A stretch of 64,000 nucleotides of DNA, from contig NZ_CP011267.1 of assembly GCF_001006045.1 (NCBI RefSeq), positions 186,001 to 250,000 on the forward strand, read 5' to 3'. The position numbers and the translations under genes were made by a program. The notes under the pieces are model-generated. The model was not told the DNA's origin, ran no database searches, and saw only the letters and a list, made by a program, of their open reading frames with translations. Each line of letters opens with the position of its first letter. The first letter of the stretch is position 1. The stretch comes from Geoglobus ahangari (GTDB lineage: Archaea; Halobacteriota; Archaeoglobi; Archaeoglobales; Archaeoglobaceae). Of this stretch, positions 16,402-23,179 are shown piece by piece.

Positions 16402-16409
16402 CTAAGTTG

Positions 16410-16757
16410 GTGAAAAAAGTAGAAGACATGTTAATTCGAAAAATAACGAAGAAGCCGATTTTAACAATACTCTACGCTTTAAACGAAGGTCCTAAAAGAT
16501 GGAGTGAATTGGAAAAGCTAATCAACAAAAGATATGTCCACGAGGGAATACGAGAACTGCTAAATCTCGGTCTCGTTGAAGTAGAACTCGTTTTCGATAC
16601 TCCTACAGGCTCGAAAGCCTATCAGCTCACTCCTCTTGGTAAAAAAGTTGTTCAGCTTCTGGAGCAGATTGAGAAGGAGTTTGAGGAGTATCATTCTAAG
16701 GCGCCGACTAAGGATCCGGAGGAGTTTATTGGGGAGTTGATGGAGGGTGAAAAATGA
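16410..16757 (+). CDS. Winged-helix regulator (HxlR/PadR-like), copy 1
   Basis: 115 aa from the GTG at 16410 (leaderless relative to the TATA-like element; an ATG at 16428 is the alternative). The core ITKKPILTILYALNEGPKRWSELEKL then ELLNLGLVEVELVFDTPTGSKAYQLTPLGKKVVQ is a winged helix with a wing carrying DTPTGSK. The acidic C-terminus (PTKDPEEFIGELMEG) is shared with copy 2 at 18214, so the two are paralogs flanking an ATPase-TOPRIM pair. It overlaps the next gene by four bases (ATGA). It probably controls expression of that pair by binding the repeat just upstream. Confidence 0.72.
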   Translation: MKKVEDMLIRKITKKPILTILYALNEGPKRWSELEKLINKRYVHEGIRELLNLGLVEVELVFDTPTGSKAYQLTPLGKKVVQLLEQIEKEFEEYHSKAPTKDPEEFIGELMEGEK

Positions 16758-17746
16758 GGGAGAAAAAGGAGAATATGGAGATGTTGAAAACTCTTGAGAT
16801 TCGGAACTTTAAATCAATCAAGCATGTAAAGCTGGATTGCAGAAGGATCAATGTTTTCATTGGAGAACCGAATACTGGTAAATCGAACATTTTAGAGAGT
16901 TTGGGACTATTGTCATGGGTTGCATACGGTAATACAGACTTAAGAGAGTTTATCCGATATGAGAACCTTTTGAATCTTTTCTATGATCTGGATTTGGGGG
17001 AAAGAATTAGTATTTCCATCGACAATAGCAATCTCTTGGAATTGAGATTCGAGAATGGCGAGTTTATTTTAGAGAGTGCAAATCAGGTATACGCAAGATT
17101 CAATTACACTGGGGCAAATAGAATTAGACCTGCACCACCGATAGCAATGACACCATTCAAATACTACAAATTCCGGGTGCGTAGCGAATTCCCGGGAGAT
17201 AATCCGTCTTTCCTCTATCCTCCAGATGGAGAAAATCTCCTAACAGTCTTGCTTGCCAACAAAGAACTAAAATCACTTATTTTCGAAGTCTTCAACAAGT
17301 TTGGGTTGAAACCCGTCTTTAAGCCAGTTGAAAAGAAAATAGAAGTTCAAAAAGAGATAGATGGTATCGTCATAGCATACCCCTATTCTCTGATCTCAGA
17401 CACTCTACAGAGAATAATCTTCTACATAACCGCAATAGAGAGCAACAAGGATTCAATCCTCATTTTCGAAGAGCCTGAGGCTAATGCATTTCCGTTTTAT
17501 ACGAAATTCCTCGCAGAGAGGATCGCTCTCGATGAGTCCAACCAGTATTTCATATCTACCCACAATCCATACTTGCTGCTCTCAATCCTGGGAAAAGCAC
17601 CGGAAAAAGACGTGCAGATTTTCGTAACCTACTTTGAAGACTACCAGACCAAAGTTAAAACTCTATCCGACGAACAGAAGTCCGAAATCCTTGATCTGGA
17701 TGCGAGTGTCTTCTTCAACCTTCAGAGGTTTCTGGAGGGGTTTTAG
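16754..17746 (+). CDS. OLD/RecF-like AAA ATPase (defence-type)
   Basis: 330 aa. N-terminal LEIRNFKSIKHVKLDC, then Walker A GEPNTGKSN near residue 40, Walker B SILIFEEPEANAFP near residue 235 and H-loop YFISTHNPYLL near residue 263. This is the AAA_21/AAA_15 ABC-type ATPase head used in OLD nucleases and in two-gene defence systems such as PARIS AriA. No coiled coil is visible; at 330 aa it is a minimal head. The next gene overlaps by one base and encodes a TOPRIM-like protein, matching an ATPase sensor plus nuclease or effector pair. Target and trigger are unknown. Confidence 0.78.
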   Translation: MREKKENMEMLKTLEIRNFKSIKHVKLDCRRINVFIGEPNTGKSNILESLGLLSWVAYGNTDLREFIRYENLLNLFYDLDLGERISISIDNSNLLELRFENGEFILESANQVYARFNYTGANRIRPAPPIAMTPFKYYKFRVRSEFPGDNPSFLYPPDGENLLTVLLANKELKSLIFEVFNKFGLKPVFKPVEKKIEVQKEIDGIVIAYPYSLISDTLQRIIFYITAIESNKDSILIFEEPEANAFPFYTKFLAERIALDESNQYFISTHNPYLLLSILGKAPEKDVQIFVTYFEDYQTKVKTLSDEQKSEILDLDASVFFNLQRFLEGF

Positions 17747-18195
17747 TGCTTTATGTGGAGTGCTATCCGGATGAATCTTTAGCCATATCGTTAGGAGTCC
17801 GAAAAAGAGACGTGATTCATGCACACAGTAAAGGCAATGTCTGCAAAAAACTTGAGAGAACTAAAAACTCAAAAGGCATGGTGGATGAAGACCCCGGAAG
17901 TTCGCAGCCAAGCTATATTAAATCACTAAGAGTCGAAGAAGAGAAACACGATTTAAAACTACTATTGGATCCCCGAAACGGTAATTATCTAATCGTTGTT
18001 TGCCCTAATTTGGAAGAGTGGATCATCCGGACAGCACGAGAGGCTGGTGTAGATTTGAGGAGAATGGGGCTACCGAATGACCCAAACCGCTTGCATAAGG
18101 TCATAAACTCAAACCTTGATAAGTTTGAAAAGCTCCTCTCAGAACTTCAAGGGAGGAGCAAGAGACTGGAGACGTTGAGAGGTTATCTTTTATGA
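17746..18195 (+). CDS. TOPRIM-like partner of the OLD-type ATPase
   Basis: 149 aa starting at GTG, overlapping the ATPase stop by one base. TOPRIM signature residues appear in order: Glu5 in LYVECYPDE, a GNVCKKL segment, then D47-E-D49 in GMVDEDPG (the DxD), followed by a strand LIVVCPNLEEWI. TOPRIM domains bind Mg2+ and cut or rejoin nucleic acids, or act as nuclease effectors in OLD, Gabija and PARIS systems. Here it is split from the ATPase. The C-terminal third is helical. Family assignment rests on the acidic triad and context; other TOPRIM-fold roles are possible. Confidence 0.65.
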   Translation: MLYVECYPDESLAISLGVRKRDVIHAHSKGNVCKKLERTKNSKGMVDEDPGSSQPSYIKSLRVEEEKHDLKLLLDPRNGNYLIVVCPNLEEWIIRTAREAGVDLRRMGLPNDPNRLHKVINSNLDKFEKLLSELQGRSKRLETLRGYLL

Positions 18196-18213
18196 GGCTG
18201 ATGGGTTGAGAGA

Positions 18214-18564
18214 ATGGTAGAAAGGCCAATCAGTTCCATAATCAACACACTAAGCCATTCCAAAAGTTTAGATATACTGTTTAGGCTTAAAGATGGAGGT
18301 AAAAGATGGAGCAACCTGCTTGAGGTTGCAAAAGACAAGAAAACACTCAGTCACAGAATAAGAGAACTGTCCAACCTTGGCCTCATCCAAATCAAACTTG
18401 TTTTCGATACTCCGACTGGGTCAAAAATTTACGAGCTTACACCTCTCGGCCAAAAGATCGTTCAGCTACTTGAACAAATGGAAAAAGAGTTTGAAGACTA
18501 CTACTCTAAAGCACCCCCAAAAGACCCCGAGAAATTCATCAACGAATTGTTGGATGATAATTAG
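18214..18564 (+). CDS. Winged-helix regulator, copy 2
   Basis: 116 aa: ILFRLKDGGKRWSNLLEVAK, then LSHRIRELSNLGLIQIKL, the wing FDTPTGSKIYELTPLG, and an acidic tail KAPPKDPEKFINELLDD. It is a clear paralog of copy 1 (shared VFDTPTGSK, VQLLEQ, EKEFE, SKAP-KDPE). The ATG is preceded by GGGTTGAGAGA. Copies 1 and 2 bracket the ATPase-TOPRIM genes, consistent with a duplication or with two modules that each carry their own regulator: this copy also precedes the two-gene unit that follows. Confidence 0.72.
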   Translation: MVERPISSIINTLSHSKSLDILFRLKDGGKRWSNLLEVAKDKKTLSHRIRELSNLGLIQIKLVFDTPTGSKIYELTPLGQKIVQLLEQMEKEFEDYYSKAPPKDPEKFINELLDDN

Positions 18565-18608
18565 GGAAATAGCAAACATTAAATAGAAAAATAAAATTAT
18601 TGCACATC

Positions 18609-19550
18609 ATGGCGTCGTCAGTAGAGAGGAAAATTTACTTCTATACTATAAAAGTAGCAAAAGATGGAAAGCATGTCAATAGTTTAGAACATATCTTCAG
18701 ACATATCAATGAACTTGATTATAGCCTATCCCCAGATGGAAGGATTTTGCCAATTGATGGAGGCACAGACCACATGTGTATGTTATTGGACTCAGCCAAG
18801 TACCCCATTAGAGGTATGCTTGGTTTAATACGAAAAGACGCTCTACCACTCATTTTTAAAGAGGATACGGGAGACACTTCAGGAATAGAAATTGACCCAG
18901 AAAATGAAGGGCTCTATGAGCCAATCCACTTCATAATCTGGAAACTCGGAAATAGCCATATCATTGGTGTCGAGTACAATTTTTATGGGCCACGACCTCA
19001 ACGAATTAGCTGGTATTTACAAAGAGTAGCCCGAGAACATGTTGATAGAGTTATAATGCAGCCAATCATGAGAAAGGACATTTCCTCTAAACTGGAAAAA
19101 TACGACGAGATCAAAATTTTAAAAATGAGGTTCAATCCGAATAAATCCGAAATATTCCGTGAGCTTGATGAATCCTTACCAGACGCAATAAACGCAATAG
19201 GAAAAGCAACAAACTCAAAAGACGTATATATTGTGCTAAAGCCCGATTATAGAAAAAGAAAAGGCATTCTGGGGATAGTTCCAAAGCAATTTAAGAAGAT
19301 ATTAGGAAGGGGAGATGTCACAGACATTTTCAGCCTACTACAAATCAAAGCAAAAAATATCGAAACCGGAGAATTTGAGTGGTTAGATCTCCTCAACGAA
19401 TTGATTGTATCGAAAAAAACAGTCACACGCTTGGACATATACCGGTGTGTTGACTCGTCTGATATGTTCGAAAAAATAAAGGAAGCCTACTATGACCACA
19501 AAGATGAAATAAAAGAAGTTATAGGAATAAACAATGTCTCAAGAGAATGA
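18609..19550 (+). CDS. Hypothetical 313-aa protein of a two-gene cargo unit
   Basis: Start chosen at ATG 18609, about 26 bases after a TATA-like TTAAATAG; a TTG nine bases upstream is possible. The protein begins SSVERKIYFYTIKVAKDGK and is soluble, mixed alpha/beta, with no recognised catalytic motif. A central WYLQRVAREHVDRVIMQPIMRKDISSKL and a basic stretch PDYRKRKGILGIVPKQFKKILG stand out. It overlaps the membrane gene that follows by 17 bases, so the two are made together. Size and partner recall two-component antiviral units (for example Kiwa KwaB with KwaA), but I see no sequence proof of homology. Confidence 0.6.
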   Translation: MASSVERKIYFYTIKVAKDGKHVNSLEHIFRHINELDYSLSPDGRILPIDGGTDHMCMLLDSAKYPIRGMLGLIRKDALPLIFKEDTGDTSGIEIDPENEGLYEPIHFIIWKLGNSHIIGVEYNFYGPRPQRISWYLQRVAREHVDRVIMQPIMRKDISSKLEKYDEIKILKMRFNPNKSEIFRELDESLPDAINAIGKATNSKDVYIVLKPDYRKRKGILGIVPKQFKKILGRGDVTDIFSLLQIKAKNIETGEFEWLDLLNELIVSKKTVTRLDIYRCVDSSDMFEKIKEAYYDHKDEIKEVIGINNVSRE

Positions 19551-20073
19551 GAAACAAAGCTTAAAAGAAAAAATTCAGAAAATACCAGCGATATATAAAA
19601 GAAATTTCATGCAAATCGATTTGATAGTAGTACTAATCTTTACGCTAATTCTTGCCATTACTGTTAATCCCTTTGAGAAAATTGATGGCGAGAAAATTAC
19701 ATCCTTTTATTTGACAATGGTTACATTATTTGGTGGCTTGACGGGATTCATAATAACTGGAGTAACCATACTACTTTTTTTCTTGTATTCTGTCGAATTT
19801 AAGCCAGAAACAAGAGAGATCTTAGAGAGGTTCAAAAAGTCCAAACAATACCCAAAGACTTATGACGTGTTTTATAGTGCTATAAAATTTTCAGGCGCCA
19901 CGGCAATCACTTCACTACTCACCATAATTTTCAATTGGACAACTAACGGTTATCTTTTTTATCTGGTTGTTTTCCTTAGCTTAACGTCTGTAGATCGTAT
20001 CGTTTGGAGTATTTGGATTTTAGAAACTTTAACTAAAAATATTATAGAGGCAGATAAAAATGAATTACTATAA
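19534..20073 (+). CDS. Four-helix membrane partner protein, 179 aa
   Basis: A polar Lys-rich N-terminus (MSQENEKQSLKEKIQ) is followed by helices at ~29-45, 58-85, 113-130 and 138-158, with a cytosolic loop (EFKPETREILERFKKSKQYP) between helices 2 and 3. No known family motif. Its overlap with the 313-aa gene argues for a stoichiometric pair in which this protein is the membrane component, for example a membrane-damaging effector or an anchor for a sensor. The role is inferred from layout only. AT-rich composition matches the rest of the cargo block. Confidence 0.6.
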   Translation: MSQENEKQSLKEKIQKIPAIYKRNFMQIDLIVVLIFTLILAITVNPFEKIDGEKITSFYLTMVTLFGGLTGFIITGVTILLFFLYSVEFKPETREILERFKKSKQYPKTYDVFYSAIKFSGATAITSLLTIIFNWTTNGYLFYLVVFLSLTSVDRIVWSIWILETLTKNIIEADKNELL

Positions 20074-20127
20074 TCGGCGAGGTCTGTTTAAGCATAATAA
20101 ATAGCCTCTAAAGGAGGAGTGATGTAG

Positions 20128-20589
20128 ATGGAGGGTGAAGAAGTGATATACTCCACAAAACTCGAATATGTCGCCTCTTCTGGAGAAACTAAAACCGCCG
20201 AAGTGAGGGTTACTAAAGACAGAATTGTGATCAGAAGAGATAATGATGTCGAAAGTCTTTTGCCGCAATACATCAACGCCATGAGGTATCGGTGGGATCC
20301 AAAGACAGGTTATTTGGCAACGGCAATCGGTTTGTTTATCTTCTCAGGAATATTCTACTTCATACCGCCAGATGATAGCTTTATTCTGTTCGAAAAGGTG
20401 ATTAAGCAGCTCATTTCTGTCGGTCTGGCAATATTTGGAGTACTCGCTCTAATAGCTTGGTGGCATGAGCGGAGATTTATTCTCACTCTAACGTCCTTTG
20501 GATACTTTGTTAAGCTGAAGAGTAAAACGGAGAAGCCGATACGAGATCTCTATGAGGCTATTGAAAAAGTTAGAATAGAGAGGGGCTAA
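20128..20589 (+). CDS. PH-like domain protein with two membrane helices
   Basis: 153 aa with a strong SD (AAAGGAGGAG) 9-10 bases before the ATG, the clearest ribosome-binding site in the cargo block. Residues 1-50 are beta-rich (EEVIYSTKLEYVASSGETKTAEVRVTKDRIVI), then helices at ~62-80 and ~88-110 (ISVGLAIFGVLALIAWW), then a beta stretch RFILTLTSFGYFVKLKSK. This is the layout of small PH-like (bPH) membrane proteins in which the domain is split by a helical hairpin. Function unknown; it may belong with the preceding two-gene unit. Confidence 0.55.
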   Translation: MEGEEVIYSTKLEYVASSGETKTAEVRVTKDRIVIRRDNDVESLLPQYINAMRYRWDPKTGYLATAIGLFIFSGIFYFIPPDDSFILFEKVIKQLISVGLAIFGVLALIAWWHERRFILTLTSFGYFVKLKSKTEKPIRDLYEAIEKVRIERG

Positions 20590-20664
20590 CTTCAGACAAC
20601 TCACACTTTTCATACCAGTCATAGAGGATTAGGATAATAAAGAGGAACACAAACATTCGATTAC

Positions 20665-20925
20665 ATGACTTGGACAATCGTAACAAAAGAAGAATTTGAA
20701 CGCCAGTTCAGGGATCTAACCAAAAAAGATAAACCATTAGCCGAAAGGCTGGCCAAAGCCATTCTGAAGCTGGAAGAAAACCCGTATTTGGGAAAGCCTC
20801 TTTCCTACGACCTCTCGGGATTGAGGTCTTTGAGGGTGGGGAAGTACCGGATTATTTATGAAATCAACGAAAACGAAAGGAAAGTCATTTTATTGGCAGT
20901 TGCTCACAGAAAAAAGAGCTACTAA
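20665..20925 (+). CDS. relE: RelE/ParE-family toxin
   Basis: 86 aa: MTWTIVTKEEFERQFRDLTKK, KPLAERLAKAILKLEENPYLGKPLSYDLSG, then LRSLRVGKYRIIYEI and VILLAVAHRKKSY. The LRVGKYRIIYEI strand, basic residues and C-terminal HRKKSY are the RelE mRNA-interferase hallmarks (catalytic Arg/Lys and terminal Tyr). RelE cleaves mRNA in the ribosomal A site until bound by RelB. No antitoxin gene lies upstream on this strand; the best candidate is the convergent gene at 20922-21110, with the two stop codons interlocked. AT-rich leader with no clear SD. Confidence 0.85.
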   Translation: MTWTIVTKEEFERQFRDLTKKDKPLAERLAKAILKLEENPYLGKPLSYDLSGLRSLRVGKYRIIYEINENERKVILLAVAHRKKSY

Positions 20926-21110
20926 GCGTCAATATCCAGCTCTTTCAGAAACTCCCTGAACTCCCTTTTCTCTGGCTGGGTTTCAGACCTTCTTAAAGAC
21001 TCCATCAGCTCCTCGTCGCTCATTATTTCTAAGGTCTCAATGAGTGAGTCCAACCTGTCTCTGAGCTCCTTAAGATCCTCGAGAATTCTTTTACTGGCAA
21101 CAGTTTGCAT
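20922..21110 (-). CDS. RelB-like antitoxin, convergent with relE
   Basis: 62 aa from ATG 21110, about 27 bases after the TATA-like ATTTATAAAG at 21133-21142 (minus strand), so leaderless; ATGs at 21119 and 21134 are alternatives. MQTVASKRILEDLKELRDRLDSLIETLEIMSDEEL then EKREFREFLKELDIDA: a long amphipathic helix, a DEEL turn and an acidic end, as in archaeal aRelB, which wraps around RelE. It shares the bases CTAA with the toxin (TAG and TAA on opposite strands). Antitoxin genes usually precede their toxin on the same strand; this tail-to-tail layout is unusual. Confidence 0.65.
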   Translation of the reverse strand: MQTVASKRILEDLKELRDRLDSLIETLEIMSDEELMESLRRSETQPEKREFREFLKELDIDA

Positions 21111-21156
21111 ACAAATCATTGTTGGATCTATCATTTATAAAGCTATCTTCCCGGTC

Positions 21157-21414
21157 TCAAAAGCTAACCCTCTCGGCAAACTCTTCAATAGCCCTTTTAA
21201 CCTTTTCCAAAGGCAGCATGTACATCAGGATCTCCCAGAACTCCATAGCCAGATCCTCTCCCATCTCAACCTTAATCTGCTCCAAGTCAAGCTTATACGT
21301 TCCGTTGACCTTCGAAATGTTGTTCCTAAGCGCTATCTTCCTCGCATCAACCGCCACGGCGTGATCCCTGCCATTTCCACTCTTTATCAGAACACGAAAG
21401 CGATAGTCCTGCAT
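21157..21414 (-). CDS. Hypothetical provirus protein, 85 aa
   Basis: Start chosen at MQDYRFRVLIKSGNGRD (21414), which has GGGGTGG about 7 bases upstream; a GTG nine bases earlier is less likely. Beta hairpin N-terminus (FRVLIKSGNGRDHAVAVDA) followed by helices (LEQIKVEMGEDLAMEFWEILMYML). No family recognised. A TATA-like CTTTATAATATG (about 21451-21462, minus strand) gives it its own promoter, so it may be transcribed with the RelB-like gene downstream. Confidence 0.55.
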   Translation of the reverse strand: MQDYRFRVLIKSGNGRDHAVAVDARKIALRNNISKVNGTYKLDLEQIKVEMGEDLAMEFWEILMYMLPLEKVKRAIEEFAERVSF

Positions 21415-21535
21415 TACTCCCACCCCAAAACGGCAAATTAGATCTCATATTATAAAGCTTGACCCCACGGTGAATGTGAATATGTTTTATTTCATGAAAT
21501 TCTCTTTTTAAAATGTTGCAAGAATTGAAAGAAGG

Positions 21536-21796
21536 CTACAGAAGGCTAATCTTCTGCTTTATGTATTCTACCAAGGCATTCAGGGCCTCACTCAGCCAGT
21601 AATTTACGGTGTTCAAAATGAAATCCAGAACCTGGTTTAAATCAAACCCTGGCATTACCGTTTTGCCCTGCACTAATGGATAACCAAAGAAGAACAGCAG
21701 GGTAATGAGCTTAACTGCCCTGCTCTCGGTCAGCCACGAAACCGCCGCAAGGGCTGCAAGAATAAGGAGGGGGGAAGCACTCAGGAAGTCCGTCAT
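21536..21796 (-). CDS. Small membrane protein, end of the structural operon
   Basis: 86 aa with two hydrophobic segments (LSASPLLILAALAAVSWL and AVKLITLLFFFGYPLV) and an amphipathic C-terminal helix (VNYWLSEALNALVEYIKQKISLL). The start overlaps the ATPase stop by four bases, so it is the last gene of the structural/NTPase operon. Small membrane proteins of unknown role are common at the same place in pleolipovirus genomes. A possible release or membrane-remodelling protein, by analogy only. Confidence 0.6.
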   Translation of the reverse strand: MTDFLSASPLLILAALAAVSWLTESRAVKLITLLFFFGYPLVQGKTVMPGFDLNQVLDFILNTVNYWLSEALNALVEYIKQKISLL

Positions 21797-22839
21797 GCTT
21801 CAGCCTCCTCCTCTCTTTTGAAGAAGTAGTCCATGAAGTTCTCAAAATGCTGATCCGGAACTCCAATAACAAAGCCATCGAAGTCCAGCCACAGAAATAT
21901 ATCCCTCTGCTCTATTCCATACTTCCGCCTCAAGCTGTGTGGAATGCTGACCCTTCCTTTACCATCTACTTTAGAGCTGTCTTTACTCACCTGCTGAAAG
22001 TGGGATTTTCCCATCCCACGCACATACCACCTATTATATGTAATATGGGCACCGCCATGATCCACCCCTGCCTCCTCTGCATACTTCTTGACCAGCTTTC
22101 CGAACTCTGTCAGGTTGCCGTGCATGTCGAGGATCCCGTAAGCGGTTAGCAGATCCACGTCCTCCCACTCCTCTGGCGAAAGTTCATTCGCCAAATTTTT
22201 CGCCCTCTCCTTCTGCTTGATCACGGTCATCTTTTCCTTGACTCTCTTGGCCTTGCGCTTCATCTCCCTGTACTCGTTATAGATCTCATCAGGGATCTTC
22301 TGACTTTCAATTTCTCCAATCTTCTTGTAGTCCTTCCTAAGAAACAGCCATCCTCTCTGCTTTGCCCATACTTCTCCTTTCCCCCTTTTTGTCATCTGTA
22401 TGAAGATGTGAGCAGCATCCCTGAGCTTTGGAGGGATCATTTCCCAGGTAGCTGCAGTTACAATCAGAACAGCAACCTCTTCTCTGACAACTTCAAAATC
22501 CTCTATAAAGTCAATAAGCTGTTCTCTTTCTCCCTTTTTTGTAAAACCATACGATGACGTGTGCAAAGCAAAATCGTCCCACAACACCGCTTTAATTCTG
22601 CCATCGGTATGACGTATCAGATCGCTCCTCCCCGACAGATTGCTGAAATCTGTGATGGTAAACACCATGTGCCTCAACACAGCCCGCCAGTCTCTCAGGA
22701 TGTCGTATGTTATGTTCATGCCCAGTACAGTCTTACCAAGCCCCTTATCACCAAGAATCCCGATAAAAAGGAAGCCGTCATTCTCTATCGCAGAATTTAT
22801 CGCATTCATGAGCTTATTCATCCAATCCCTCCACGTCAT
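21793..22839 (-). CDS. P-loop NTPase fused to an AbrB/SpoVT domain
   Basis: 348 aa. Walker A GDKGLGKTVLG near residue 30 and Walker B KAVLWDDFALHT near residue 85, then an AATWEMIPPKLRDAA sensor-like segment. Residues ~165-215 are a charged helical linker (EYREMKRKAKRVKEKM). The C-terminal ~60 residues read KVDGKGRVSIPHSLRRKYGI then DIFLWLDFDGFVIGVP, an unmistakable AbrB/SpoVT DNA-binding unit. The position matches the pleolipovirus VP8-type NTPase, but the AbrB fusion is new to me. It may bind provirus DNA while acting in packaging, replication or regulation. Start is one of ATG 22839 or 22824. Confidence 0.75.
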   Translation of the reverse strand: MTWRDWMNKLMNAINSAIENDGFLFIGILGDKGLGKTVLGMNITYDILRDWRAVLRHMVFTITDFSNLSGRSDLIRHTDGRIKAVLWDDFALHTSSYGFTKKGEREQLIDFIEDFEVVREEVAVLIVTAATWEMIPPKLRDAAHIFIQMTKRGKGEVWAKQRGWLFLRKDYKKIGEIESQKIPDEIYNEYREMKRKAKRVKEKMTVIKQKERAKNLANELSPEEWEDVDLLTAYGILDMHGNLTEFGKLVKKYAEEAGVDHGGAHITYNRWYVRGMGKSHFQQVSKDSSKVDGKGRVSIPHSLRRKYGIEQRDIFLWLDFDGFVIGVPDQHFENFMDYFFKREEEAEA

Positions 22840-23179
22840 CAAACAGGCTCAAAATGTCGTCATCCCCGCTTTCTCCTTCCTCTACTCCCCCATCCTGCTT
22901 GGCCAGATCACTTGCCGCTATCCAGAACCTCTGCTTTACAGCCTCACCTTGCAGAGTCTTCAAAACCCTCATCTTGTGGTATGGCTCTAAAAAGTCAAAA
23001 AGTTCCTCTCTCGCCTCCTTGCCAAATTCCTTCTCCGCAATGTCTAAGAGAAAAATAAGCCTATCACCAAAGGGATCAAAAACCAAGGTTCCAAGACCAA
23101 GCTTTCTGCCCAGTCTGTAGCTGATGAAGCGTTTAAGCTGTTCCACCTTGTCATTAGCTTTTAAGTTCACTCTACTCAT
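22814..23179 (-). CDS. Hypothetical provirus protein, 121 aa, acidic tail
   Basis: Start at MSRVNLKANDKVEQLKRF (23179), whose ATG overlaps the previous stop (ATGAGTAG). The body is alpha/beta (GLGTLVFDPFGDRLIFLLDIAEKEFGKEAREELFDFLEPYHKMR) and the C-terminal 25 residues are acidic (EEGESGDDDILSLFDDVEGLDE), a feature of proteins that interact with DNA-binding partners. No family recognised. Lies between the membrane glycoprotein gene and the NTPase in the same operon, so it may act with the NTPase. Confidence 0.6.
   Translation of the reverse strand: MSRVNLKANDKVEQLKRFISYRLGRKLGLGTLVFDPFGDRLIFLLDIAEKEFGKEAREELFDFLEPYHKMRVLKTLQGEAVKQRFWIAASDLAKQDGGVEEGESGDDDILSLFDDVEGLDE

Noticed and set aside
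18609-20073. Naming the pair Kiwa (KwaB-KwaA)
   Set aside because: Only size and membrane topology agree; no motif could be verified.
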